This document shows positions 53,601 to 57,796 of a stretch of DNA of 64,000 nt, piece after piece. The position numbers and the translations under genes were made by a program. The notes beneath the pieces were generated by a model, which was not told the origin of the DNA, ran no database searches, and was given only the letters and a program-made list of their open reading frames with translations. This DNA comes from Solen grandis (lineage: Eukaryota; Mollusca; Bivalvia; Adapedonta; Solenidae): positions 50,602,443-50,666,442 of the forward strand of contig CM037777.1 of NCBI GenBank assembly GCA_021229015.1. The letters are read 5' to 3'. Within the stretch, counting starts at the first letter, position 1. Every line of letters starts with the position of its first letter.

Positions 53601-55852
53601 TTTGTCCCTCTATCTTTACCTGCATGTTGTTTTGGTGCTGCAAACTGGGTTAGGATGTGCAAGTAGTGTAGACATAGCATTGGTACAGCAGGGATATTTG
53701 TTTCACCCCTCATTGTATGCATGGTTCCCACTGAGGTTTGAAACTTGGGGTACAATTGGCTGTTTTCTCCTGCATATGGAGATTCAATGCTTCAAATTTT
53801 GGGGTATATGGCCAATTTGGGGTTAAAAAAAACTACAGGGAGTATGAGAATGCTGGTTTTCAGGAAATGAAATGTTCTGTGACGGGTCCAGGTGACCAAG
53901 TGTTGTCCTTCATGCCATCTGGGCCTATTCTTCTGCCAGTAATTTGCTGGACTTTTCAACATGATTGAAATACAGCCATGGTGAGGGTGACCTCAAAAAC
54001 AGCAACATATCTTCAACATGTAGCTAAGGCATAGCTACTTTCATGATTATATAGGTCGACTCCTTTACCGTTCCATCTCTTTCTATTTCTGTATGTGCTT
54101 AGAATAGTTTTGCGGTCAAACCTTGTTATTGCCTGGTTTTATTTTCTATTCAGTGCTTTTCAATGAAACATTATTTTATTTGCTCATATAAATGACGTTC
54201 ATGTAAGTCATCTATATCAGGTTTAAGTTACACATTATTTGTAAGTCTTTATTAACGCTGTTTTGTTTTCTTACTTGAATTGGCGAGGTATTTTAGTCTT
54301 CAATATTGATCTTCATACACTGTTTTGAACACCTGTCTATTTGAATCTCAATTTTCTTCATTCAGATATTTTGCAATATGTTGTCATTTCATTTCGTTTG
54401 CTCTGTTAGTCATCCATTGATATTTCATGACAAACTAGGTGACTTGTCACAATATTCATGAAAGTGAGAAAAAATGATGAATTGAAATGATGAATTGTAA
54501 ATAAACAATGAAAACCATTTATTTTCACATCTTTTGTATGATCTTCATTCAAGGAGCCATTTTTATTCTCTTTCTTTCTTTTTATCAAATCTGATATTTT
54601 TTTTATTTCTTTTTCTCTCTGGGAATGTGAGCAGAAAATTGCTGATGTCAGACTGTCATAGTACGGCAGAGCTTTTACACAAGCAAATACAGTGTCATTC
54701 TGCTGGGAACGGTGTAATTAAAGAAGTTCAGTCTGGGGCCCCCAAGCGATGCATTTTGTCATCAAATAACTTAACCCTTTCCCTCATAGAGGACACCATG
54801 AAAAGACCTATGCGAACAGCATAAAACCAGATCAGCCTGCGAGTAACTCGCAGGCTGATCAGGTTTTATGCTGTTCGCTGCTCCTCAGTGGCCTGGAAAC
54901 GAGGATTTTGTAATTAAATTTGGTAAGGTTTAACTGTGGTTTTCTGCAGATCAGGCTTTATGTGGTACCTATTGAGTGCGTCAAAATGAGTCTATATGAG
55001 GGAAAGGGTTAAAGAAGTTCAGTCTGGGGCCCCCAAGCGATGCATTTTGTCATCAAATACTCGTAACTTAATAACGAGCCTGTGTATGCGTAGTGTAGCA
55101 TTTCTGGTCAGATTTATTTTCACTTTGTTTGCCTCCAAGCTATTTTTGTGTTTCAGATGGCACAGAAAAGATACTTATTGTTGGTGGAGTTGACCACCAT
55201 GTTAATAAAAACTCTTAGCCTGATAACTCTGAAATATTACTACATCCAACAAAATAGTGCCAAGCTTTAAGCCAAGTTTTTAGATAGATAAATAGATCAG
55301 TCCATATACTTTCTCACTTTGTAAAGTAATATCAATATGAACTTGATTGTGTTAATGCATAATACATGTGTCACTCAAAATCAGGGATTTACGGTATCAC
55401 TATATTTCATTCCTTAGACCAATAAATTGTAAAGTTGCCATGAAATTTATAACATAAGGTTATGAAGAAAAGAATATAAAAAAGAAAATTTTGTTAACCC
55501 ATGTTTAAACTTGTTCAGCATAAATGAATGAAAAACTTAAATTATGTGAAAATATCCAAAGCCTTTTGAATTTACAATATCTGATAAATTATTGAAGTTA
55601 CATTTTCACCACCAATAAGTCCACATGGCAATGTTTGTGGGTGAATTCTGTCCTAATTCAGATTGTTATTAACATACTTCCATTAAGAGAGAAGTTACCG
55701 TGTTAAGATGTTGCCGATATATTTGCAGGTATCGCAGTAGGAGCCCAGAATCGTCCTATCTCAGTTCGTCTCGCCGCAGATCCCCGGAGCGATCCAGCTA
55801 CAGCTATGACGATGACACCCAGGCCAAATCATTAAATGCAGACCTCCTTTGA
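20534..55852 (+). CDS. CEP135: Centrosomal protein CEP135 (Bld10/TSGA10 family), 5' exons missing, spliced
   Basis: This is the spliced coding span of a coiled-coil centriole-assembly protein that in animals and algae links the SAS-6 cartwheel to microtubules. Core exons: 20534-20662, 21992-22273, 22898-23048, 23507-23781, 24496-24618, 26613-26699, 31840-31931, 32822-32884, 33551-33724, 34208-34437, 34740-35010, 35606-35661, 36402-36570, 37553-37663, 37949-38134, 38708-38917, 39726-39928, 43579-43683, 49682-49807, 55729-55852. Phases agree at every junction once one missing base at 31840-31931 is allowed, giving about 1,055 residues. Diagnostic matches include LNRMLDGGRPSDVVALEARN, RRMTTERDSLRERLK, ENRRLQDDLSVMTRENQ and ERAVQELRRHGLTPP. 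The first visible exon matches a point roughly 235 residues into vertebrate CEP135, so the N-terminal microtubule-binding part is absent here. TSGA10 is the vertebrate paralogue; invertebrates usually have one gene. Confidence 0.93.
20698..20940 (+). mobile_element. tRNA-like SINE, family 2
   Basis: The head carries an A-box-like GTGGCCTTATGGTTATGG and a B-box-like GGATTCAATCCCC, then a body (GTCAGGATAATGTAACTGGG, GGGGCAATATCCATAAAACA) found in other diverged copies in this window. It sits in the intron directly after the exon at 20534-20662. Confidence 0.7.
21160..21575 (+). repeat. Tandem-cored interspersed repeat
   Basis: Two related units contain GGATCTTCACCAAACTTGC and GATCTTCATTAAACTTGCAT, each followed by a GGTATA...AAG phrase and by ATGGCCCTTGAACTAG or ATCGCCCTTAAAATAG. 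It has the style of the 2661 and 40339 elements (short monomers, no coding), but the termini are not clear. Confidence 0.5.
21992..22273 (+). CDS. CEP135: CEP135 exon: coiled coil
   Basis: The exon has 94 codons, phase 0, after TTTTTCTGCAG with donor GTAAGT. It begins IDFMQQKTREMERKYRDAMA, corresponding to VDFLQQANKDLEKRIREL of vertebrate CEP135, and continues as a heptad-rich coiled coil with ADREMVEAKGELEKSRHELE. Confidence 0.95.
22602..22740 (+). repeat. Old diverged relative of the hairpin MITE family A
   Basis: It shares TAAAACATGATCAGTCTGCA, CAGGCTGGTCAGGGTTTATA and CTGTTTGCTGCTCATCAGTA with the core of family A in diverged form. Similar remnants occur at about 20320-20375, 25130-25230, 30134-30350, 47740-47835 and 56700-56790. 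Confidence 0.45.
22898..23048 (+). CDS. CEP135: CEP135 exon: coiled coil
   Basis: After ATTTTAG; donor GTGAGC at 23049. The exon reads ENVRYSKELAEIKSTLTTKT, then KLEELHDRVAEDKKRLSHRV, parallel to the vertebrate DLETVVHQLEQEKQRLSKKV. It ends with one base of a split Glu codon. Confidence 0.94.
23507..23781 (+). CDS. CEP135: CEP135 exon: coiled coil with Arg/Ser/Pro linker
   Basis: The exon begins EKELVLEIERLKRKSPATTK and contains SKLDAFVRSVEEERNYYRDQ, matching SRLDTFLKGIEEERDYYKKE of vertebrate CEP135. It ends in an SR/SP-rich segment (SRSRSPARPRTPSRPTSRSG), a likely disordered and phosphorylated linker. The donor is GTAGGT at 23782. Confidence 0.95.
24129..24370 (+). mobile_element. Hairpin MITE, family A, copy 1 (forward)
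   Basis: This 242-bp element runs from TTAACCCTTTCCCTCATA to TATGAGGGAAAGGGTTAA, a terminal inverted repeat flanked by TTAA. Near the right end is an almost perfect palindrome with arms of about 33 bp (GAACAGCATAAAACCTGATC, centred on GCGAGTTACTCGC). TTAA with CCC termini suggests mobilisation by a piggyBac-type transposase. There is no coding capacity. Confidence 0.85.
24496..24618 (+). CDS. CEP135: CEP135 exon: coiled coil
   Basis: The exon has 41 codons, phase 0, after CTGGCAG; donor GTATGT. It reads AAAQYEAIMRVLEEERDYYK, TEYEVLKQQKKSASARATPT and a final K. The EEERDYYK repeat echoes the preceding exon (EEERNYYRDQ). Confidence 0.92.
25234..25450 (+). mobile_element. Hairpin MITE, family A, copy 2 (forward, hairpin core deleted)
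   Basis: The ends are as in copy 1, with the left TTAA mutated to CTAA. At 217 bp it is about 25 bp shorter because most of one palindrome arm and the loop are missing (GCATAAAAAAACTGATCTGG). Confidence 0.8.
25974..25991 (+). CDS. CEP135: Candidate CEP135 micro-exon (18 nt)
   Basis: A strong pyrimidine tract and acceptor (GTGTTCTTCTAG) is followed by 18 bases encoding VIIKRD and then a consensus GTAAGT donor. It is phase 0 at both ends, so inclusion between 24496-24618 and 26613-26699 keeps the frame. The evidence is splice signals and phase only; the peptide has no independent support. Confidence 0.4.
26613..26699 (+). CDS. CEP135: CEP135 exon: Pro/Ser/Arg linker
   Basis: After CCCCACAG. 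The exon has 29 codons reading LLSPRDLPLSPRSAGRRSPA then RWSVVPQIE, followed by GTGAAA. It fits the low-complexity linker between the EEERDYYK coils and the TRERDE coil and keeps phase 0. The exact 3' end is less certain because GTGAAA is a weak donor and another GT lies about 25 bases earlier in a different phase. Confidence 0.65.
26885..27060 (+). mobile_element. SINE-like repeat, family 2 (diverged)
   Basis: It contains a B-box-like GGTTGTTGGTTCAATCTATG and the downstream phrase GTATCAGGATAATGTGACTG shared with 20698-20940, 39399-39600 and 50440-50640. Confidence 0.5.
27605..27846 (+). mobile_element. Hairpin MITE, family A, copy 3 (forward)
   Basis: A 242-bp copy with both TTAA sites and both terminal repeats. 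The palindrome is nearly intact (GCGAGTTACTCACAGG, one mismatch near the loop). Confidence 0.85.
28545..28770 (+). mobile_element. TTAA MITE, family B (best-preserved copy)
   Basis: The element is bounded by TTAACCCTTTGCCTCAT and ATGAGGTAAAGGGTTAA, a 17-bp inverted repeat including TTAA, about 226 bp. It shares only the outer terminal bases with family A, and the interior is different. Other copies: 1376, 7536, 18038, 19090, 32485, 36175 and 50874. Confidence 0.8.
28858..28884 (+). CDS. CEP135: Candidate CEP135 micro-exon (27 nt)
   Basis: Between TCTAAATAG and a perfect GTAAGT donor lie nine codons (EGGGKSRKS), phase 0 at both ends. They would insert a basic Gly/Ser patch in the same linker as 26613-26699. 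The upstream pyrimidine tract is weak, so confidence is limited. Confidence 0.4.
29085..29400 (+). repeat. Possible tandem-cored repeat fragment
   Basis: The stretch CTGTCTGTCCACCTGTCAA through TGGATTTTGATAAAACTGCC and GTCACATGACCTCATGGTCA resembles the style of the other non-coding tandem-cored elements here. I cannot define its ends. Confidence 0.3.
31095..31265 (+). repeat. Interspersed repeat sharing the '...TTCTAGTTT' end group
   Basis: It contains ATACCCCAGCTTCATAGTGA, GTCCTGTCCCATCCCGTCCC, CCTCACATTACATCAAGGTG and ends ACCAATCACCGTTAATGATA. Related stretches occur at about 23146-23225, 37085-37215, 39990-40095 and 46450-46612. All are non-coding. Confidence 0.5.
31840..31931 (+). CDS. 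CEP135: CEP135 exon with one-base deletion
   Basis: Acceptor TGTTACAG, donor GTAAGT at 31932. The first frame reads GLSDDVEIAKLTR; the second gives DEMRQLLDKFERHMAE. Together they match vertebrate QITRERDELQRMLERFEKYMED. One base is missing between them, near GGGACGGGATG at 31886-31896. The exon is 92 nt where 93 would keep phase 0 between its neighbours. Taken literally it introduces TGA at once. Sequence-consensus error is more likely than a dead gene, because every other exon is intact. Confidence 0.88.
32040..32301 (+). mobile_element. tRNA-derived SINE, family 1 (most complete copy)
   Basis: A box GTGGCCGAGAGGGTAAAG and B box GGGTTCGAAACACGG are followed by a conserved body (CTTCCAGCTGGCTTGCGGTA, TCTTCCTCCACCTGTAATTT) and a tail GAACGAGGGTAAACTCAAAT with AAGTCAAGTCAAG. 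Other copies are at 15027 (same strand) and 40111 (reverse). Confidence 0.85.
32485..32733 (+). mobile_element. TTAA MITE, family B (diverged)
   Basis: This copy runs from TTAAACCTTTACCTCATATA to AATATTAATGAGGTAAGGAA, with the shared core (AACAGAACAGACCCAGATCA, CTCTATTTGCTCATGCAAAA). Confidence 0.65.
32822..32884 (+). CDS. CEP135: CEP135 exon: short coiled coil
   Basis: The exon has 21 codons, phase 0, reading IQANVKVLTGERDKLNQMYE and E. It matches IQSNVKLLTAERDKLSVLYNE of vertebrate CEP135 almost residue for residue. After ACAACAG; donor GTAGGT. Confidence 0.95.
32925..33164 (+). mobile_element. Hairpin MITE, family A, copy 4 (forward)
   Basis: This 240-bp copy lies only 40 bp downstream of the CEP135 exon ending at 32884. 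Terminal repeats, TTAA sites and palindrome are well preserved (one arm has TGTGAGTTACTCGC). Confidence 0.85.
33551..33724 (+). CDS. CEP135: CEP135 exon: family signature
   Basis: The exon has 58 codons, phase 0. RSPKSPKTSLAAQAVLRRVE and LRRMTTERDSLRERLK form the strongest CEP135/TSGA10 signature; TSGA10 carries a nearly identical segment. Acceptor GTTACTACAG, donor GTTTGT. Confidence 0.97.
34208..34437 (+). CDS. CEP135: CEP135 exon: coiled coil
   Basis: Begins IATETSLSEKAKLEQRTEDL, then ECTVQQLENERGELIVRVNA, matching AHLEQRIEELECTVHNLDDE of the family. After GACACAG; donor GTAAGT at 34438; ends on two bases of a Lys codon. Confidence 0.96.
34740..35010 (+). CDS. CEP135: CEP135 exon: coiled coil
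   Basis: The exon has 90 full codons. It reads MLAEETERGLEDTQKRLARR and later LDREKDQLQINVDEKAEKIA, matching IDKEKDFLQETVDEKTEKIANL of vertebrate CEP135. The first Met is internal, not a start. Donor GTGTGT. Confidence 0.96.
35606..35661 (+). CDS. CEP135: CEP135 exon: short coiled coil
   Basis: The 56-nt exon reads ERLISDLKVRISEIEAQL plus two bases of a Gly codon. It corresponds to the vertebrate EKAVAQMKIMISECESSV. After ATTTCAG; donor GTAAGT. Confidence 0.92.
36175..36373 (+). mobile_element. TTAA MITE, family B
   Basis: This copy runs from TTAATCCTTTACATGATACT to TTCATGAGGTAAATGGTTAA, with the shared core GAGGAACTGTCTAATCAGGG and CTCTGTTTGCTCATAC. Its right end lies about 28 bp from the next CEP135 exon. 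Confidence 0.7.
36402..36570 (+). CDS. CEP135: CEP135 exon: coiled coil
   Basis: Reads NMKDRELKSLRRQLDSTSED then KEVAMRENRRLQDDLSVMTR and ENQ. It closely matches NRDREINSLRRQLDAAHKEL and AFKENRRLQDDLATMARENQ of vertebrate CEP135. After ATGGACAG; donor GTATAT. Confidence 0.97.
37233..37474 (+). mobile_element. Hairpin MITE, family A, copy 5 (forward)
   Basis: A 242-bp copy in the intron before 37553 with both TTAA sites and both terminal repeats; the palindrome arms are intact around GCGAGTTACTCGC. Confidence 0.85.
37553..37663 (+). CDS. CEP135: CEP135 exon: coiled coil
   Basis: The exon has 37 codons, phase 0: KINQELQEALEDKEGLKIQV then QEYILEVKRIEDLLANK, matching EISLELEAAVQEKEEMKSRV and HKYITEVSRWESLMAAKEKE. 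After CTTTGTAG; donor GTATGC. Confidence 0.95.
37949..38134 (+). CDS. CEP135: CEP135 exon: coiled coil
   Basis: The exon has 62 codons, phase 0: EKDRTDLLDQYRALSSEAEQ, then HQLESEGSNLRLEIMTKDSE, matching AHQAEGESSSVRLELLSIDTE in the vertebrate protein. After TTCTACAG; donor GTACGC. Confidence 0.95.
38225..38277. repeat. (GA)n microsatellite in duplicated unit
   Basis: Two (GA)n runs are each followed by GTGCTCAG, separated by CTGGCTAA. It is a small local duplication in an intron. Confidence 0.8.
38708..38917 (+). CDS. CEP135: CEP135 exon: coiled coil
   Basis: The exon has 70 codons, phase 0: HLNAQQAYELQVSNLTRCVS, then LSDLTAVRELCSRLEGTKES. It matches HINAHHAYESQISSMAKAMS and LNDLSSLRELCIKLDSGKD of vertebrate CEP135. 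After TTCTGCAG; donor GTTAGT. Confidence 0.97.
39399..39600 (+). mobile_element. SINE-like repeat, family 2 (diverged)
   Basis: GTTGTGGGTTCATTTTCAGG resembles a B-box region; ATGTCAGGATAATGTGACTG and a TCATTCCAATTGTACACAGT tail match other copies of this family. Confidence 0.55.
39726..39928 (+). CDS. CEP135: CEP135 exon: coiled coil
   Basis: Reads LQSQYDDLSQETELIRSQLG, SERSSNKNLEGLLQNNREKE and EIQMLKDRLSLNESK, matching LKKQLSNERHTVKNLESLLA and EIQLLKEKLTLSESK. After CCCAACAG; donor GTGAGT at 39929; ends on two bases of a split codon. Confidence 0.97.
40111..40241 (-). mobile_element. tRNA-derived SINE, family 1 (reverse, 5' truncated)
   Basis: The reverse complement matches the body and tail of the copy at 32040-32301, ending with the AAGTC tail at 40111. 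The tRNA-like head is missing. Confidence 0.75.
40339..43261 (+). repeat. Long tandem-cored element with nine 320-bp monomers
   Basis: The left terminus (TTAGCTCACCTGAGCAC then GTGCTCAAGGTGAGCT) is a hairpin. The right terminus is CTCAGGTGAGCGATTTAGGG, CCATCATGGGCCTCTTGTTT. The anchor ACATCTCCTCTGAAACC occurs at 40449, 40769, 41090, 41409, 41730, 42051, 42372, 42691 and 42995, spaced 319 to 321 bp except the last (304). Each monomer is itself two related halves: one with CTCTGAAACCACTGGACAGA, the other with CTTCAAAACTACTGGCCAGA. Apparent reading frames in both strands are repeats of the monomer, not genes. It lies in the CEP135 intron 39929-43578. Confidence 0.9.
43579..43683 (+). CDS. CEP135: CEP135 exon: conserved C-terminal coiled coil
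   Basis: Reads QSQSREIASLRTRNVELEGD then VERLRRQLTSEKFER, matching TSQSRENTMLRAKVAQLQTD and LKRQISTERYERER of vertebrate CEP135. After ATGTGCAG; donor GTAAGG; phase 1 in, 2 out. Confidence 0.95.
44339..44652 (+). repeat. Interspersed repeat, 'CCCCCAGATATGAGG' type
   Basis: It starts TATTCCCCCAGATATGAGGT and ends GGGGGGTATTCATCACCTTC, AATGATAATTCTTGTTT. The right end resembles that at 49380-49421 (GGGGGGTATTTGCGCCATTA) and 46580-46612. Non-coding. Confidence 0.55.
45109..45168 (+). CDS. CEP135: Candidate CEP135 cassette exon (60 nt)
   Basis: Good acceptor (TTATTCTCACTATTCAG) and donor (GTGAGT). The phase (one base in, two out) is exactly that needed between 43579-43683 and 49682-49807, so it can be included or skipped without a frame change. 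It encodes SSSSASGRSVTIFSFENYGM then A, a Ser-rich insert just before the conserved ERAVQELRRHG segment. It has no counterpart I know in vertebrate CEP135. Confidence 0.5.
45543..45784 (+). mobile_element. Hairpin MITE, family A, copy 6 (forward)
   Basis: A 242-bp copy with TTAA at both ends. Both palindrome arms carry the paired change AACAACATAAAAC and GTTTTATGTTGTTC, so base pairing is kept. Confidence 0.85.
46450..46612 (+). repeat. Interspersed repeat sharing the '...TTCTAGTTT' end group
   Basis: It contains GGTTTATATAGGAGTCACAC, GTCCTACACTCACATAATAT, CAAGGCATGATGGGATGTGA and ends TTATCACCATTAGTGATACT, TCTAGTTTG, as at 31095-31265 but better preserved. Confidence 0.5.
47067..47277 (+). 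mobile_element. TTAA MITE, family E (complete copy)
   Basis: 211 bp between TTAACCCTTACCCTGCTG and CAGCAGGTTAAGGGTTAA, a terminal inverted repeat with TTAA ends. The interior shares nothing obvious with family A apart from a GCCAGCCTGAACATCTGTGC stem. A truncated copy is at 16281-16431. Confidence 0.8.
47393..47463. repeat. Perfect 25-bp inverted repeat (hairpin)
   Basis: The arm at 47393-47417 (TTGTCATATAATATAAAATT then TTATT) is exactly complementary to 47439-47463, with a 21-base spacer. It is AT-rich and lies in a CEP135 intron. Confidence 0.85.
47905..48050 (+). mobile_element. SINE-like repeat, family 2 (diverged)
   Basis: GTGCTATGGTTTAGTGAGTG and GGTTGTGGGTCTGGATTCCT have the spacing of A-box-like and B-box-like tRNA motifs. 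The downstream body (AGTACTGGTCCAACCCAGGA) is diverged. Confidence 0.4.
48904..49421 (+). repeat. Tandem-cored element, 156-bp monomers
   Basis: GTAACTCAAAAAGTATAAAA recurs at 48988, 49144 and 49300, exactly 156 bp apart, each with CATCAAGATGAAACTTCATA or similar. The element starts near GGGCTGAGTTCACAAAGGCC and ends GGGGGGTATTTGCGCCATTA, CAATGGCAGTTCTAGTTT. Non-coding. Confidence 0.75.
49682..49807 (+). CDS. CEP135: CEP135 exon: C-terminal ERAVQELRRHG segment and SR tail
   Basis: After TGTTGCAG. ERAVQELRRHGLTPPVPTME matches ERAIQEMRRHGLATPPLSST at the end of vertebrate CEP135. It is followed by RYRSTSPARSRSRSPTR, a basic Ser/Arg/Pro tail. The correct frame is not the longest open one here; it is fixed by phase with 43683 and 55729. 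Confidence 0.95.
50440..50645 (+). mobile_element. SINE-like repeat, family 2
   Basis: GGTTAAAAATGGTACTGGTA, GATGTCAGGATAATGTGACT and ACAGTGTCATACTGCAGTTT match the body and tail of the 20698 and 39399 copies. It ends GGGATGTTAAACCCAACAAA. Confidence 0.6.
50874..51332 (-). mobile_element. TTAA MITE, family B (reverse), interrupted by a family A MITE
   Basis: The left end TTAACCTTTTACCTCAT is the reverse of the family B right terminus. At the TTAA directly after it, a family A copy (50890-51126) is inserted. Family B then resumes with TATTCATGAACAAATTTATG and CAGAAGAGACCCTGATCAGA to CTGTTTACCAG. The nesting shows B was inserted before A. Confidence 0.7.
50890..51126 (-). mobile_element. Hairpin MITE, family A, copy 7 (reverse)
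   Basis: A 237-bp reverse-oriented copy with TTAA at both ends and an intact palindrome; its outer right terminus is slightly diverged (TATATGAGGGTAAGGGTTAA). It is inserted inside a family B element. Confidence 0.85.
52123..52364 (-). mobile_element. Hairpin MITE, family A, copy 8 (reverse)
   Basis: A 242-bp copy with TTAA at both ends, terminal repeats and palindrome around GCGAGTAACTCGC. Confidence 0.85.
52839..52853 (+). CDS. CEP135: Candidate CEP135 micro-exon (15 nt)
   Basis: Acceptor TCCCTATGTTTCAG, 15 bases (TCTCAGATACACAAG) and donor GTAATT. The phase (one base in, two out) fits between 49682-49807 and 55729-55852, adding SLRYT. Splice-signal and phase evidence only. Confidence 0.3.
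53187..53239. repeat. Poly-G run and (TCA)n microsatellite
   Basis: A run of about 16 G near 53189-53204 is followed by nine tandem TCA triplets from 53212. A frame reading poly-His here is an artefact of the microsatellite. Confidence 0.9.
53880..54000 (+). mobile_element. SINE-related fragment
   Basis: CAGGTGACCAAGTGTTGTCC, GTAATTTGCTGGACTTTTCA and ATGATTGAAATACAGCCATG resemble the body and 3' tail of family 1 (TGTAATTTGCTAGATGTCGT, TGACTGAAATACTG). It is diverged and lacks the tRNA head. Confidence 0.4.
54718..55057. repeat. 51-bp direct duplication flanking a MITE
   Basis: TTAAAGAAGTTCAGTCTGGG through CATCAAATA occurs at 54718-54768 and again at 55009-55059, with family A copy 9 exactly between them. 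Both repeats begin with TTAA and are followed, close by, by another TTAA. Confidence 0.9.
54771..55012 (-). mobile_element. Hairpin MITE, family A, copy 9 (reverse)
   Basis: A 242-bp copy with TTAA at both ends and a nearly intact palindrome, sitting between two direct copies of a 51-bp host segment. Confidence 0.85.
55729..55852 (+). CDS. CEP135: CEP135 last coding exon
   Basis: After ATTTGCAG. It completes an Arg codon and reads YRSRSPESSYLSSSRRRSPE, RSSYSYDDDTQAKSLNADLL and TGA at 55850-55852. The RSPE repeats and acidic end resemble the C-terminus of TSGA10 more than that of vertebrate CEP135, consistent with one ancestral gene. Confidence 0.9.
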
Positions 55853-57470
55853 TGATGAATATTCTATAATGCCTTACGAATATTTATTAGCATTGTTTAC
55901 AGGAAATTAAAGAAAGCATTCTTTTGAATTATTTATGTTAATGAATGATCTGTTTATGTTAAAATATGAAGTGATATTTATTGGTTTTAGACACATATTC
56001 ATCAGAGAGGTTGGTTTAGATCAGTGTAACATTATAAAGCTTTTGATATTTAACCATTCCCATCAGAACTTTACGCTCTTCGGATCTGAATTTAATTACA
56101 TATTTGCTAAAAAAATGTAGCAACCCATCTGATCATATGATGATTAGTCAAGTAAATGACTTGTTAGCATTACCCAGGCACAGAATGAATAAGGCCTTGC
56201 CCACATGTGCTAATGTTGCGAAATGTGGGGTTTTCGAAAGCGTCATCTCCACATTTCTCTGATTGCTTCGGCTGTGATATTCGACATTGAGGACCAGTCC
56301 CTCTAATGGTTGGGATTTTGCTGAAAACCAAGTATCTGAATGGTTAATTTTATATTGTTTGCTATTGGTAGATTTTGTTATTGAAGAAAAATGACAAGCC
56401 GTGAAAAATGTCTAAATTTTAATCAAGAGAGGCAATATTTATTTCATTTAAGGTCAGTTGTAGAGTCTTTAAATGACCAAAAATCCATGACAAGTTGCTT
56501 TTACGGCCAAAACATGGTTCCTCTTAATGATTTTAGGTACATGGTTTTCAGCAAATCACATGGCCATTATTTGAAATCTGTGATATTAACGAATGGACAG
56601 GTATGGTGTATATAATTCAGATCTAATTTATGTACAATTACGGTATTACTGGTGAACCTTTTAGCTCCATGAGAAACACAAAGTATACAACCCTTGTATT
56701 TCATAAAACCAGATCAGCCTGCAAGTAATTTGAATTCTGATGGCTGGTCAGATTCTGTATAATCAGTTGCCCATCGGTTTTCAGATATATGGAATGTGAT
56801 TAGAGTCAAATTTTCTTGCTTGCTGATCTGAGTTTGTCACTGCCTGGCAACCTGTTTCCATGGAAACAAGGACAGTCACACCCAGGTATTGTTGAGGTGG
56901 TAGACAGGTGGATGATGATACAATGTGTGTTTAACATCAGTTTTGCATGAATTCCTCAGTGAATGTTAATAGAATCAAAAACAACAAGGAGATATTGAAA
57001 CTTGTGCCTTTTTGTACATTATTGAAATTTTATGTATTTCCTTTTTTTGTCAGAGTAACAAATAGAAGTAGTAATGGTTTGTTTATTGTAAGTTAAATAT
57101 TGTTTTTTATGTAACATTAACTGAAGCATGATATTTATTTCATCCCATGTCATGAGTCTGTGTACCTGTTAGAAGATATCTCAAAACAGCATTTAATGAT
57201 GTCCAACATGTTTAATCTTCAATTATTTGAATTTCCGTTTTTTAGCCTGGAAAAAAATCAAGTGCATTGTGTTTCTTCCCTAGATGGCAGCATATTCAGA
57301 AAATTTGACTTTAGTTTAGCATTCTGTATTGTTCAAATAGTATTCTAGATAAGAAAAAAGTTTTTTTGCCATGCTGTTAATAAATGATGTAATGTTTGAT
57401 GGTTTTTCGTAGAATTGCAAATAAATTTGATATAAAATATGAAAAATAAAAAAAAATAAAAATCTGATGC
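55853..57470 (+). other. Probable CEP135 3' UTR
   Basis: About 1.6 kb without coding signal, AT-rich, ending in a cluster of poly(A) signals. It contains an old relative of family A at about 56700-56790 (AAAACCAGATCAGCCTGCAA). Frames of 60 to 74 codons here show no similarity or codon bias. Confidence 0.5.
57379..57460 (+). promoter_or_regulatory. Cluster of poly(A) signals
   Basis: AATAAA occurs at 57379, 57420, 57445 and 57455. It is a plausible end of the CEP135 transcript, about 1.5 kb after the stop codon. Confidence 0.45.
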
Positions 57471-57563
57471 GGCCACTCATTTTTGATATGTCAGAACAGT
57501 GCTGCTGGTGTATTGTTAAGTTCAGTTCTTAAATTAAGTATTTCAGTAGCCTTGATTATTTGT

Positions 57564-57796
57564 TTAAACCTTTCCCTCATAGAGGAAACCATGAAAAGAC
57601 CTATGCGAACAGCATAAAACCAGATCAGCCTGCGAGTAACTTGCAGGCTGATCAGGTTTTATGCTGTTCGCTGCTCCTCAGTGGTCTTGAAATGAGTATT
57701 TTGTAATTAAATTTGGTAAGGTTTAACTGTGGTTTTCTGCTTTATGTGATACCTATTGAGTGCATCAAAATGAGTCTATATGAGGGAAAGGGTTAA
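57564..57796 (-). mobile_element. Hairpin MITE, family A, copy 10 (reverse)
   Basis: A 233-bp copy. The left terminus is diverged (TTAAACCTTTCCCTCAT), about 8 bases of the conserved GATCAGGC phrase are missing, and the palindrome is almost intact. Confidence 0.8.
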
